Below, in pieces: positions 45,067-53,930 of a stretch of 64,000 nucleotides of DNA. Source of the stretch: CATQHD01 sp965243165 (GTDB lineage: Bacteria > Actinomycetota > Acidimicrobiia > Spongiisociales > Spongiisociaceae); NCBI GenBank assembly GCA_965243165.1, contig OZ251535.1:1364001-1428000 (forward strand), in the 5' to 3' direction. Position numbers and translations under genes: made by a program. Below the pieces are notes generated by a model. That model was not told the DNA's origin, made no database searches, and saw nothing but the letters and a program-made list of their open reading frames with translations. Position 1 is the stretch's first letter, and every line of letters begins with the position of its first letter.

Positions 45067-46296
45067 ATGAGGTTCTCGGACACCCATCCGCTCCGGTCGT
45101 TCCGGGAGCCGAACGTCCGGCTCTTCTTTGCGGGCCTGATCATCTCCGGGGTCGGCATTTGGGCGCAGACCACGGCGGTGGTGCTGCTCGTCCACGGGCT
45201 GGGCGGGGAGGGCCTGGAGCTGGGGATCGTCGCCGCCTGCGCGTTCCTCCCGCTGCTGGTGATGGGAATGTACGCCGGGGCGGTCGCCGACCGGACGGAC
45301 CGGCGCCGCCTGACCATCGTCGTCCAGGTGCTCATGTGCATCGAATCGGCGGTGCTGGGGCTGGTCGACCTGGCGGGTCTCGAGACGATTCCGCTCCTCT
45401 ACTTCCTGACGCTGGTCTCCGGAGTGCTCTTCGCCTTCGGCAATCCGGCCCGGCGCACCCTCTCCACCGAGCTGGTGCCCGAACGGCACCTGGCCAACGT
45501 GGTGTCGCTCGGCACCTCGGTGATCACCGGGGGCCGCATCATCGGCCCCGCCCTCGCCGCCGCGGCGGCGCCCCTGTTCGGGACCGGCTGGGTGTTCCTG
45601 GGCGCTTCCGCCTGCCAGCTCGTGTTCCTTTTCACCGTGGTGAAGATGGATGCGGACCGGTTCTACCCGATCCCGCCCGGGCGTTCCTCCGCCGCGCCGG
45701 TCCGCGACTCTCTCCGGGCGGTCTGGGCCGACCCGAAGCTGCGGATCGTGCTGTGCCTGTTCACGGTCGTCTCCATCGTCGCCCTCAACCACTTGGTGGG
45801 GTTTCCGTTGCTGGTCGATCATCGGTTCATGGAGGACGATGCGGTGTTCGGGTGGATGCTGTCGGCCATGAGCTTCGGCAATGTGCTGGGGGCGCTGCTC
45901 ATTGCCCGGCTGACCTTCGTGCCCCACTCGTGGGTGTTCGGCTCGGCCGCGGCTTCGGCGGTTGCCCTGGCCGCGGTGGCCCTCTCGCCCGGCGCGGCGG
46001 CGGCCCTGGTTTTCTCGGTGCCCTTGGGCATGGCCATAGCCGCCCTCGTTACCTCCTCCACCGTGGTGCTTCAGCAGCGCACCGACCCCCGCCTCCGCAG
46101 CCGGCTGCTGGCCCTGTCCACGGTGGTGTTCCTCGGGTCGAGGCCGCTGGGCGGGCCGCTCACCGGGGTGATAGGCGACGCCGCGGGGGCGGTCTGGGCC
46201 AACCTGTACGGGGCGGTCGCGTCGGCGGTTGCGGTGCTGGCGGCCGCGGCCTTCTACCGGGCGGCCGCCGCCCGCCGCCGCCAGGTTTCGGCATGA
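45067..46296 (+). CDS. MFS transporter (EntS/MFS_3-like exporter)
   Basis: The 409-residue integral membrane protein has about twelve hydrophobic helices. The loop motif GAVADRTDRRRLTIVVQ between helices 2 and 3 is the MFS motif A (GxxxDRxxRR). The start FREPNVRLFFAGLIISGVG is typical of the EntS/MFS_3 group of exporters. Substrate unknown. The stop overlaps the fabD start (ATGA), so it is co-transcribed with the fatty-acid genes. That does not by itself prove a lipid role. Confidence 0.88.
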   Translation: MRFSDTHPLRSFREPNVRLFFAGLIISGVGIWAQTTAVVLLVHGLGGEGLELGIVAACAFLPLLVMGMYAGAVADRTDRRRLTIVVQVLMCIESAVLGLVDLAGLETIPLLYFLTLVSGVLFAFGNPARRTLSTELVPERHLANVVSLGTSVITGGRIIGPALAAAAAPLFGTGWVFLGASACQLVFLFTVVKMDADRFYPIPPGRSSAAPVRDSLRAVWADPKLRIVLCLFTVVSIVALNHLVGFPLLVDHRFMEDDAVFGWMLSAMSFGNVLGALLIARLTFVPHSWVFGSAAASAVALAAVALSPGAAAALVFSVPLGMAIAALVTSSTVVLQQRTDPRLRSRLLALSTVVFLGSRPLGGPLTGVIGDAAGAVWANLYGAVASAVAVLAAAAFYRAAAARRRQVSA

Positions 46297-47228
46297 GCGC
46301 CCCCTACGCGGTGCTGTTCCCCGGGCAGGGAAGCCAGCGGGTCGGCATGGGCGCCGAGCTGTTCGAGGCCCGCCCCGACCTGCTGGTGGAGGCGGCCGAC
46401 CGGATCCTCGGCTGGCCGCTGCGGGAGGTGTGCCTGGACGGCCCCGATGAGCTGCTGACCCGCACCGACCGGGCCCAGCCCGCCCTGTACGCCCTGGCTT
46501 TCGTTCTGTGGACCGAGCTGGCCGCCCGCCTGGGCCGCCCCCCGGCGGCGGCCGCCGGCCACTCCCTCGGCGAGTACACGGCCCTGGGGGCGGCGGGCGT
46601 GTTCGGCTTCGAGGACGGCCTGAGGCTGGTGAAGGCCCGGGCGGAGGCGATGGCCGAGGCGGTGGCGGCGGAGCCCTCGGGGATGGCCGCCCTGTTGGGC
46701 GCCGGCGACGTGCAGGCCGAAGAGGCGGCGGCCGCCCGCCGGGCGGAAGGCGGCCGGCTGTGGGTCGCCAACTTCAACGCCCCCGGCCAGGTGGTGATGG
46801 CGGGCGCCGCCGAGGACATCGACTGGCTGGCCGCCAACGCCCGCCGGGCCGGGTTCCGCCGGGCGGTGAAGCTCAACGTGGCGGGCGCCTTCCACTCCCC
46901 CCTGATGCGCCCGGCGGCGGCGGCGGTCGAGGAGGCGCTTTCCGAGGTGCGGCTCGCGGAACCCCGCTTCCCGGTCTGGGCCAACGCGACCGGCGCTCCG
47001 GCGGACGCCGCCCGCCTGCCCGAGCTGCTCGCCCGCCAGGTCTGGTCGCCGGTGCTCTTCAGCCTTTCCCTGCAGTCGATAGCCGTTTCCGGGGTGGAGG
47101 TGTTCGTCCACGTCGGGCCGGGGGAGGTAACCGCCGGCATGGCCCGCCGGGCCGTGAAGGGGTGTGTGGTGATGACGGTGTCCTCCATCGCCGGGGCGGA
47201 GGAGGCCGCCGCCCGGCTTCGGCCCTGA
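46293..47228 (+). CDS. fabD: Malonyl-CoA:ACP transacylase FabD
   Basis: FabD loads malonyl groups onto ACP. The 311-residue protein shows LFPGQGSQRVGMG at the N-terminus, the nucleophile GHSLGEYTALGAAG with the active Ser, the RAEAMAEA segment with the malonate-binding Arg, and the catalytic His in AGAFHSPLM. The ATG at 46293 overlaps the MFS stop. It is the first enzyme gene of the fabD-fabH-fabG-acpP-fabF cluster. Confidence 0.96.
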   Translation: MSAPYAVLFPGQGSQRVGMGAELFEARPDLLVEAADRILGWPLREVCLDGPDELLTRTDRAQPALYALAFVLWTELAARLGRPPAAAAGHSLGEYTALGAAGVFGFEDGLRLVKARAEAMAEAVAAEPSGMAALLGAGDVQAEEAAAARRAEGGRLWVANFNAPGQVVMAGAAEDIDWLAANARRAGFRRAVKLNVAGAFHSPLMRPAAAAVEEALSEVRLAEPRFPVWANATGAPADAARLPELLARQVWSPVLFSLSLQSIAVSGVEVFVHVGPGEVTAGMARRAVKGCVVMTVSSIAGAEEAAARLRP

Positions 47229-47337
47229 CCCGCCCGCGGCGGCGAGTCGGCGGCCGGGGTAGATCACAGGGCGGGGCGGCCGTCCTATCTACAATGGCCT
47301 GCGGTCCGCATCCGACGCGAAGGAAGGGGAGCGGGGA

Positions 47338-48417
47338 GTGGCGCGTTACGCCGAGATCACCGGCTGGGGCAAGGCCCTGCCGCCGGTCGTGCTCAGCAAC
47401 TCCGACCTGGAGTCGATCGTCGAGACCAGCGACGACTGGATCACCTCCCGCAGCGGTATAAAAGAGCGCCGGATATCGCATGCGCCGGCGTCGGACATGG
47501 CCGAGCTGGCCGCCCGCCGGGCGATGGCGGCGGCGGGGGTCGGCCCCGAAGAGGTGGATCTGATCGTCAACGCCACCTGCACCCCCGAGTCGATCATCCC
47601 CGCCTCCGCCTCCTACGTCCAGGCCAAGCTCGGGGCGGCCAACGCCGGGGCGATGGATCTGAACGCCAACTGCTCGGGGTTCGTTTACGGGTACGTAACG
47701 GTCGACGCCATGATCCGCTCGGGGGCGGCCGGCACCGTGCTGCTGGTGGGCGTGGAGCGCCTCAGCCGCTTGGTGGACTTCACGGACCGGAGCACCTGCA
47801 TCCTCTTCGGCGACGGCGCCGGGGCGGTCGTGATGAGGGCGACCGACCGGGAGGCCGGGGTGCGCGGGTCGGTGCTGGGGGTGGACGGGACCATGGCCGA
47901 CATCCTGTGCGCGCCGAACGACGGCACCATCGAGCCCGGATCGGCCGGCCCCGATACCAGGATCATCATGAACGGCTCGGACGTGTTCCGCCGGGCGGTG
48001 GCCGCCATGGCCGACGCCTCGGAGTCGGTGGTGCGCCAGGCCGGGTGGGCGCTCGACGACATCGACCTGCTGGTGCCGCATCAGGCCAACCAGCGCATCA
48101 TCGACGCCACCGCCCGCCGCCTCAAGCTGGCGCCGTCCAAGGTGTTCCACAACATCCACGCCTACGGGAACACCAGCTCCGCTTCGATCCCCATCGCCCT
48201 CACCGAAGCCTTGGAGGCCGGCCGGGTGCCTCCCCGCGCCAACCTGGTGTTCGCCGCCTTCGGAGGGGGTCTCACCTGGGCGGCGGCGGCGGTGCGGTTC
48301 GGAGAGCGGGTGTCTCCGCTGGGGGCGGTCGAGGAGGAACTGCCCAAGACGGACCGCACGGTTTGGGAGCTGCTTCAGCCCAACTTCGACTTCTTCGGGC
48401 GGTTGGAGCGCGTATGA
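47338..48417 (+). CDS. fabH: Beta-ketoacyl-ACP synthase III FabH
   Basis: FabH starts fatty-acid synthesis by condensing a short acyl-CoA with malonyl-ACP. The 359 residues from GTG 47338 contain the Cys-His-Asn triad: NANCSGFVYG, VPHQANQRII and YGNTSSASIP. The ending GGGLTWAAAAVRF is followed by an extra tail of about 40 residues beyond the common end of the family. Actinobacterial FabH often uses branched primers, consistent with the ilv genes but not proven. The stop overlaps fabG (ATGA). Confidence 0.95.
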   Translation: MARYAEITGWGKALPPVVLSNSDLESIVETSDDWITSRSGIKERRISHAPASDMAELAARRAMAAAGVGPEEVDLIVNATCTPESIIPASASYVQAKLGAANAGAMDLNANCSGFVYGYVTVDAMIRSGAAGTVLLVGVERLSRLVDFTDRSTCILFGDGAGAVVMRATDREAGVRGSVLGVDGTMADILCAPNDGTIEPGSAGPDTRIIMNGSDVFRRAVAAMADASESVVRQAGWALDDIDLLVPHQANQRIIDATARRLKLAPSKVFHNIHAYGNTSSASIPIALTEALEAGRVPPRANLVFAAFGGGLTWAAAAVRFGERVSPLGAVEEELPKTDRTVWELLQPNFDFFGRLERV

Positions 48418-49148
48418 GCAGGGTGGCCCTGGTAACCGGCGGATCCCGGGGGATCGGCCGGGCCGTATCGATGGAGCTGGCCGCCCGCGGTCATACGGTG
48501 GCGGTCAACTACGCCAAGCGGGACGACGCGGCCGCCGAGGCGGTCGAGGCGGTCCTCGCCGGCGGGGGGAAGGCCTGCGCCTTCCGGGCCGATGTGAGCC
48601 GTTCGGAGGAGGCGGCGGATCTGTTCGCCCGGGTGGAAGAGCAGCTCGGCCGGCCGGAGATCCTGATCAACAACGCCGGCGCCACCGAGGACGCGCTGCT
48701 GGCCCGCCTCGACGAGGACTCTTGGGACCGGATCATGGCGGTCAACCTCAAGTCGGTCTACCTGTGCAGCAAGGCCGCCCTCAGGGGGATGCTGCGGGCG
48801 CGCTGGGGGAGGATCGTATCGCTGGGTTCGGTGGCGGGCGTGTCCGGCAATCCGGGGCAGACCAACTACGCCGCTTCCAAGGCGGGCATCGCCGCCTTCT
48901 CCAAATCGCTCTCCAAGGAGGTCGGCCCGAGGGGGATCACCGTGAACGTGGTGGCCCCCGGATTCATCGAGACCGACCTCACCGCCCGGCTGGGGCCGAA
49001 AGTGGTGGAGAAGGTACGCTCCAACACCAGCCTCCGCCGGCTCGGCCAACCCGAAGAGGTCGCCTCGGCGATCGGCTTCCTGGCCTCCGAAGAGGCCTCT
49101 TACATAACGGGGCAGGTGCTGGCCGTCGACGGCGGGCTCGTTCTCTGA
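48414..49148 (+). CDS. fabG: 3-Oxoacyl-ACP reductase FabG
   Basis: FabG reduces 3-oxoacyl-ACP with NADPH. The 244-residue short-chain dehydrogenase has the cofactor motif VTGGSRGIGRAV, the NNAGA strand and the catalytic Ser, Tyr and Lys in SLGSVAGVSGNPGQTNYAASKAG. The C-terminus ends in VLAVDGGLVL. It is translationally coupled to fabH by an ATGA overlap and lies 38 bases upstream of acpP. Position in the cluster separates it from other SDR enzymes. Confidence 0.95.
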   Translation: MSRVALVTGGSRGIGRAVSMELAARGHTVAVNYAKRDDAAAEAVEAVLAGGGKACAFRADVSRSEEAADLFARVEEQLGRPEILINNAGATEDALLARLDEDSWDRIMAVNLKSVYLCSKAALRGMLRARWGRIVSLGSVAGVSGNPGQTNYAASKAGIAAFSKSLSKEVGPRGITVNVVAPGFIETDLTARLGPKVVEKVRSNTSLRRLGQPEEVASAIGFLASEEASYITGQVLAVDGGLVL

Positions 49149-49186
49149 GACCGCAGCGCAAACACAACCGAAAGGGAGACTAAGAC

Positions 49187-49429
49187 ATGGACCGTTCGCA
49201 AGTTCAGGCCAAGATGCGGGATCTGCTCGTGGAGGAGCTCGGCCTCGACGCCGCCAAGATCACCGACGCAGCGACTTTCGAGGAAGACCTGGAGGTCGAT
49301 TCCTTGGGGGTGGTAGAGCTCCTGATGGCGCTCGAGGACGAGTTCGGGGTGAGGATCCCCGACGAGGAGGCCGAGGAGATCACCTCGGTCGGCGAGGCGG
49401 TCGACCTGGTGCTCGCCAAACTGTCCTGA
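49187..49429 (+). CDS. acpP: Acyl carrier protein
   Basis: The 80-residue acidic four-helix protein carries the phosphopantetheine-attachment motif EVDSLGVVELLMALE, with the Ser of DSL at about residue 39. GGGAG stands before the ATG. It lies between fabG and fabF, so it is the fatty-acid ACP rather than a polyketide carrier. Confidence 0.96.
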   Translation: MDRSQVQAKMRDLLVEELGLDAAKITDAATFEEDLEVDSLGVVELLMALEDEFGVRIPDEEAEEITSVGEAVDLVLAKLS

Positions 49430-49465
49430 CGGCGGGTTCGACGGCGGGGAAGGCAGGAAGGTTCT

Positions 49466-50725
49466 ATGCGCGGCGGCGGTGACAGGCGGGTGGCGGTGAC
49501 CGGAATGGGCGCCATCACCCCCCTCGGACACACGGTGGAGGAGACCTGGCGGGCGGCCCTGGCCGGGGAATCGGGCATCGGCCCCATCACCCAGTTCGAC
49601 CCTTCCGGGGTGCAGACCACCTTCGCCGGAGAGGTCGACGGATGGGATCCGGAGTCGGTGATCGTCAAGCGCGAGGCGCGCCGCCTCGACCGATCCGCCC
49701 AGCTGTTCATCGGCGCCGCCCAGCAGGCGGTGGACGACGCCGGGATCGACTTCACCGAGGACGCGGAGGGCGCCGCCCGGGCGGGGGTGGTGGTCGGGTC
49801 GGGGCTGGGGGGGATGATGTCCTTCGACGACCAGGTCAAGGTGATGGTGAGCCGGGGCGCCGACCGGATCAGCCCGCTGGCCGTAACCATGATCATCCCC
49901 AACGAGGCGGCCGGGGTGGCGTCGATCCGATTCAACATGCGGGGGCCGGTCACCTGCGTGGTGACCGCCTGCGCGGCCTCGGCCAACGCCATCGGTGACG
50001 CCGCCGAGATCATCCGCCGGGGGGCGGCCGACGTGATGCTGGCCGGGGGGTGCGAGGCGACGGTGTGCGAGTTCGGCATCGGATCCTTCAACAAGAGCAA
50101 GGCCCTCAGCACCCGCAACGACGACCCGGTGGGGGCGTCCCGGCCCTTCGACCTCCACCGGGACGGGTTCGTGCTGTCGGAAGGAGGGGTCTGCCTCATC
50201 CTCGAGGAACGGGGGCGGGCGGAGGCGCGGGGCGCCCGCATCTACGGCGAGGTGGCCGGTTACGGGATGAGCTCCGACGCCTACCACGTGACCCTGCCGC
50301 GGCCGGGGGGCGAGGGGGCGGCGCGGGCCATGCAGGCCGCTTTGGACGACGCCGGGCTGCGGCCCGAACAGATCGACTACATAAACGCCCACGGCACCTC
50401 GACCAAAGCCAACGACGTGACCGAGACGCTGGCCATCAAGCAGGCCTTCGGCGAGAAGGCGGCGCGGGCGATTCCGATCTCGTCCACCAAATCGATGACC
50501 GGGCACCTGATGGGCGGAGCAGGGGCGGTCGAATCGGTCTTCTGCCTGCTGGCGATCGACCGCGGCGTCATCCCGCCCACCATCAACTACACCACCCCGG
50601 ACCCGGAATGCGACCTCGACTACACCCCCAACGAAGCCCGCCCCGCCGAGGTCGAGTACGCCATGACCAACTCCTTCGGCTTCGGCGGCCACAACGTCTC
50701 GCTCGTCTTCGGCCCGGGCTCCTAG
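49466..50725 (+). CDS. fabF: Beta-ketoacyl-ACP synthase II FabF
   Basis: FabF elongates acyl-ACP chains. The 419-residue thiolase-fold enzyme shows VTACAASANAIGDAA with the active Cys, the first catalytic His in YINAHGTSTKAND, a Lys in SSTKSMTGHLMGGAGA with the second His, and the terminal NSFGFGGHNVSLVF. It ends the fab cluster. Just after the stop two direct repeats GCTAAAAAAATCC (50738 and 50758) occur; no stable terminator hairpin was identified. Confidence 0.96.
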   Translation: MRGGGDRRVAVTGMGAITPLGHTVEETWRAALAGESGIGPITQFDPSGVQTTFAGEVDGWDPESVIVKREARRLDRSAQLFIGAAQQAVDDAGIDFTEDAEGAARAGVVVGSGLGGMMSFDDQVKVMVSRGADRISPLAVTMIIPNEAAGVASIRFNMRGPVTCVVTACAASANAIGDAAEIIRRGAADVMLAGGCEATVCEFGIGSFNKSKALSTRNDDPVGASRPFDLHRDGFVLSEGGVCLILEERGRAEARGARIYGEVAGYGMSSDAYHVTLPRPGGEGAARAMQAALDDAGLRPEQIDYINAHGTSTKANDVTETLAIKQAFGEKAARAIPISSTKSMTGHLMGGAGAVESVFCLLAIDRGVIPPTINYTTPDPECDLDYTPNEARPAEVEYAMTNSFGFGGHNVSLVFGPGS

Positions 50726-50877
50726 CCTGCCCAGAACGCTAAAAAAATCCTCGGTGTGCTAAAAAAATCCCCTCGATTCGGCGGTGGGAGCGGTCTGGAT
50801 CAGGTATATTGTCTGCAGTCGATCTGGAGCGGCGGCCGTTGCCTCCGCATGGCAGCCGGGCAGTGGGAAGGAGCCTC

Positions 50878-51108
50878 ATGACAGCAGCAGCAACAGCAAC
50901 AGTGGATCTGGTGGACGCCAAGGACGAAGCCGTGAAGGCTGAGCTTCGGCTGGACATAGCCCAAGCGGTCTCAGAAGTTGTCATGGCCATCGAACGGCGG
51001 AGCACCAATCTCGAGCGGCGTCTGGCCATCGCCACCTACTGGTTGTTCGGAGTGACGGCGGCAGGGCATGCGGCCACCATCAGCATAGTGATCTCCTTGG
51101 CTGATTAG
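50878..51108 (+). CDS. Small coiled-coil protein with C-terminal membrane helix, tandem copy 1 (76 aa)
   Basis: ATG 50878 is preceded by GGGAAGGAGCCTC, a strong ribosome site. The N-terminal half (VDLVDAKDEAVKAELRLDIA to VVMAIERRSTNLERR) is charged and heptad-like, a probable coiled coil. The C-terminal half (IATYWLFGVTAAGHAATISI) is a single membrane helix. TATATT about 70 bases upstream is a likely -10. I do not recognise the family; the layout is loosely like DUF1640 or small toxin/antiholin-type proteins. It is the first of three similar genes spaced about 305-350 bases apart. Confidence 0.65.
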   Translation: MTAAATATVDLVDAKDEAVKAELRLDIAQAVSEVVMAIERRSTNLERRLAIATYWLFGVTAAGHAATISIVISLAD

Positions 51109-51224
51109 CCGAATCGGCCCAGGCCAGGCCACCGGATCGAAACTGGGTATACTGTCCTGCAGCTGGCCTGGAGCGGCGGTGTTCGTTGCCTCCGCATGGC
51201 AGCTGGCAGTTGGGAGGGAGCCTC

Positions 51225-51413
51225 GTGGCAGTAGCAACCGTCTCGGATGTTCGCGTCGCCCTTGAGAAACGGGGAAGAGAATTGGCCTCCGCCATTGAGC
51301 GGCAGACCGCCATTATCGATCGGCGCTTGGCCATCGTTGCCTACTGGTTGTTCGGAGTGATGGTGGCAGGGCATGCGGCTACCATCAGCGTAGTGATAGC
51401 TTTGGTTGATTAG
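51225..51413 (+). CDS. Small coiled-coil/membrane protein, tandem copy 2 (62 aa)
   Basis: GTG 51225 follows GGGAGGGAGCCTC. The product lacks most of the first coiled-coil segment of copy 1 and has VSDVRVALEKRGRELASAIE instead. It keeps the ending ERQTAIIDRRLAIVAYWLFG plus the GHAATIS membrane helix. The upstream 110 bases, including a TATACT -10 candidate, are almost identical to the copy 3 upstream region. Function unknown. Confidence 0.6.
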   Translation: MAVATVSDVRVALEKRGRELASAIERQTAIIDRRLAIVAYWLFGVMVAGHAATISVVIALVD

Positions 51414-51529
51414 CCGAATCGGCCCAGGCCAGGCCACCGGATCGAAACTGGGTATACTGTCCTGCAGCTGGCCTGGAGCGGCGGTGTTCGTTGCTTCCGC
51501 ATGGCAGCTGGGCAGTGGGAAGGAGCCTC

Positions 51530-51802
51530 ATGACAGCAGCAACAGTGGATCTGGTGGACGCCAAGGACGAATCCGTGAAGGCTGAGCTTCGGCTGGACAT
51601 AGCCCAAGCGGTCTCGGAAGTTCTCATGGCCATCGAGCGGCAGAATGAAACCATCGAGCGGCTGAACGCCGCTATCGAGAGGCCGAGCACCGCTATCGAG
51701 AGGCAGGACGCCGCCTTCAATCGGCGCATAGCCATCGGTGCCTGCTCGGTGATGGCATGGTATCTGGCTTCCAGCGTCTTGGTAATAGCCTTGTTCGGTT
51801 AG
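51530..51802 (+). CDS. Small coiled-coil/membrane protein, tandem copy 3 (90 aa)
   Basis: ATG 51530 follows GGGAAGGAGCCTC. The N-terminal 40 residues are nearly those of copy 1. They continue with a tandem of short ERQNETIERLNAAIERPST-like heptads, so the coiled coil is longer. The C-terminal helix (CSVMAWYLASSVLVIALFG) differs from the other two. This suggests that the membrane end has been replaced while the N-terminus was conserved. Function unknown. Confidence 0.6.
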   Translation: MTAATVDLVDAKDESVKAELRLDIAQAVSEVLMAIERQNETIERLNAAIERPSTAIERQDAAFNRRIAIGACSVMAWYLASSVLVIALFG

Positions 51803-51898
51803 CCGATCAACTCATCCCTGTGCCTGGCCAGACCAGCGGAGTCGATCTCCAACCCTAACCGTTCCCTTGCACCGATCAAGAGAGGTGCTCGACTCGGG

Positions 51899-53467
51899 TT
51901 ATCCGGCTTTGCGGAGGAGGGCGCGCAGCGGGGGCGGGGGGTGTTTCCGGCGGGTTGGCCGGGGCCGGATGAGTCTTCGCCGGTGTGGGGGTGAGCGGGG
52001 GTCGAGTTGGAGTCCGTGGCGGTGGACGGCGACGTGGTGGTGATACCAGCAGAGGGTGGCGAGGTTTTCTGCTTGGTGGGTTCCGCCCTGGGAGCGGGGT
52101 AGGACGTGGTGGACTTCGAGGCGGTGGGTGTTGGTGCATCCGTCGATGACGCATCCGTCGTCTCGGGCGAGGACGGCTCGTCGGAGGCTGGGGCGGATTT
52201 GTTGTTTGGTTCCTCGGGTGAGGATGTCATCTTCGGTGATGGTGTGGTGTTCGGCGCGGCCGGTGCAGTGGATGAGGTCGATGGTGTCGGGTCCGATTCT
52301 GGGGCCGCCCAGGATGTTGACGCCTTGCTCGCAGCCTGATTGTTCGGCGAGTTGTTGGTCGGCGACGATCATGAGCAGGGGTTGGCGGCGGTTGCGGCTG
52401 GCGGCTCGGCGGGCGGTGCGGAGGATGTCGTCGATGTGTTCTCGGCGGATGGTGCGGTCGGTCTCGTCGGCGTGGTCAGCCTCCCCTTCGGCCTCTTCGC
52501 CGCGGTCGGCCCGGTGTTGTTCCCAGGCGGCCAGTTCTTCCACCCGGTCGGTGAGGTCTTCGGCGGTGCCGGTCTGGCCGTTGTGGGGGTGGTCGGTGGT
52601 TTGGTCGAGTTCGTCTTGGCACATCGACGTCAGGGCCAGCGCCCGCCTCAGCCCGGCGTCCGGCCGCACCTGATCGTCTTCGTTGTTGTTGGCGGGGGGT
52701 GTGATGCGGTCGGCGCGTTGTTGGAGGGCTTGGCGGCAGATTTCTCCTTCGTAGCCGCCGAGCTGTCCGGCTACGCGGTAGTGGCTTTCGTCCAGAGACG
52801 GCTGGAAGCTGATGTATTGGCCGTTGAAGATGCGTTTCTCGTCGGTGCGGGTCATCTTCCGGAGTTTCGCCAAGAACCGCTTCACCCGCCCCAAGTCCAA
52901 GCGGCGGGTTGCTTGGACTTGTTCGGGGGTGGCGCCTGCTTCGCGGAGGCGGGTTTCTTCCAGCACCCGCACATACGACAGCCGCCCCTTGCGGATAGCG
53001 TTGACCGTGCCTTCATCTATGCGGTCCGCCAGGTACACCAGGTTCTTGGCCGTGGTGCGGTGCACATCCATCATCGCCGCTGCCAGGTCGATGCGGCTGG
53101 CGTATCCGGCCCGGCGGGCCCCGTCGAAGAGGAACAGGCCCTGCAGCCAGTAGAGCTGGTCGCCCCGGGCGCGGCTGATACCAGCTTGGGCCCGGACGAG
53201 GCCGGCTTCGGCTTTGGCGGTTTCTTTCTCCCGGTGGTCGTCGAAGCTTCGGGTGAAGGAGTTCCCCCGGCGCAGGAGCCGCAGGGTGCGGTCGTATACG
53301 TCTTGGCGTTGTTTCTGGTATTCGCTCATGTGGGCTTGGAGCCACGCGGGGCGCTCCCCCTCCTCGGTGCCGTCCCCCTCGAGGGTGGGGGTGTCTGCTT
53401 CGAGGGCGGGGTCGGCCTCGACGGTGAAGTCTTCGTCGGGGGCTCGGTCGGCCATGAAATCGAACAT
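51899..53467 (-). CDS. DUF222 domain HNH endonuclease (13E12-like), copy 2
   Basis: The protein is 522 residues from ATG 53467 and nearly identical to the gene at 40807-42405 but in the opposite orientation. Differences include a shorter acidic stretch near residue 30, a shorter region before the HNH domain (EQHRADRGEEAEGEADHAD), and a different last ten residues. The HNH residues (VIDGCTNTHRLEVHH and LCWYHHHV) are intact, so both copies may be active. TATAAT lies six bases before the ATG, indicating leaderless translation. The two copies are long inverted repeats able to recombine and flip the 42.4-51.9 kb segment. Confidence 0.88.
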   Translation of the reverse strand: MFDFMADRAPDEDFTVEADPALEADTPTLEGDGTEEGERPAWLQAHMSEYQKQRQDVYDRTLRLLRRGNSFTRSFDDHREKETAKAEAGLVRAQAGISRARGDQLYWLQGLFLFDGARRAGYASRIDLAAAMMDVHRTTAKNLVYLADRIDEGTVNAIRKGRLSYVRVLEETRLREAGATPEQVQATRRLDLGRVKRFLAKLRKMTRTDEKRIFNGQYISFQPSLDESHYRVAGQLGGYEGEICRQALQQRADRITPPANNNEDDQVRPDAGLRRALALTSMCQDELDQTTDHPHNGQTGTAEDLTDRVEELAAWEQHRADRGEEAEGEADHADETDRTIRREHIDDILRTARRAASRNRRQPLLMIVADQQLAEQSGCEQGVNILGGPRIGPDTIDLIHCTGRAEHHTITEDDILTRGTKQQIRPSLRRAVLARDDGCVIDGCTNTHRLEVHHVLPRSQGGTHQAENLATLCWYHHHVAVHRHGLQLDPRSPPHRRRLIRPRPTRRKHPPPPLRALLRKAG

Positions 53468-53648
53468 ATCTACATTATACAACATCTCTATGACTAGTGA
53501 TATTCCCGGTTGTTACAGATTCTTCTAAAATTCAAAGAAATATCCGGCGGGTCTCTTTCGGAAGAAGGGATGCTCGAGCGTGAGGCGGCTTCGGGGCTTC
53601 GCCGGCGGGGTCGAGGCGGTTTGTCGGGGGCCGGGGCTGCTGGGGGAG

Positions 53649-53930
53649 TTACTGCGGTTTCCCTGTGTCTGTTTCCCGGCGCCGAGGGGCTTCGTCCGCT
53701 TCCGGGGTTTCGGGCCGGGAACGGGCGGCGATGACCGTCGCCGCCAGGCCGGAGAGCGCCGTCAGGGAAGCCAAGGCCAAGAGGATGCCCAGGAGGAGGG
53801 GGATCCTTCCCAGCAGGGCGCCCGCGCCGACCGTGATCAAGCCGAGCAGGAAGGCGGCCCCTCCGCCCAACACCAAGGCGGTCAGGCCGAAGTCGGCCGC
53901 CAGGCTGCGGCCGCCGCCGGGGCCGCTCAT
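53649..53930 (-). CDS. Small membrane protein, two helices (93 aa)
   Basis: ATG 53930 overlaps the stop of the preceding gene by four bases (ATGA). Two hydrophobic segments (FGLTALVLGGGAAFLLGLITVGAGALL and IPLLLGILLALASLTALSGLAATVI) are followed by a charged cytoplasmic tail rich in Arg and Glu. I see no known family. It is the last of three overlapping minus-strand genes for membrane proteins. Confidence 0.6.
   Translation of the reverse strand: MSGPGGGRSLAADFGLTALVLGGGAAFLLGLITVGAGALLGRIPLLLGILLALASLTALSGLAATVIAARSRPETPEADEAPRRRETDTGKPQ

Larger units (their letters stand above)
50779..51802 (+). repeat. Three tandem promoter-plus-gene units of about 0.3 kb
   Basis: Units 2 and 3 begin at 51112 and 51416 (304 bases apart) with the shared block GAATCGGCCCAGGCCAGGCC, then CTGGGTATACTGTCCTGCAG. 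Unit 1 has a shorter, more diverged upstream part starting near 50779. Every unit carries its own TATA(C/T)T box, ribosome site and small gene, so duplication copied complete expression units. Confidence 0.7.

Noticed and set aside
50738..50770. Two GCTAAAAAAATCC direct repeats after fabF as a terminator or binding site
   Set aside because: There is no stem next to the A-runs and only two copies, too little to name a function.
50779..51802. Possible CRISPR-like array because of regular about 0.3-kb repeats
   Set aside because: The units are far too long and contain ribosome sites and open frames. No short repeat/spacer alternation is present.
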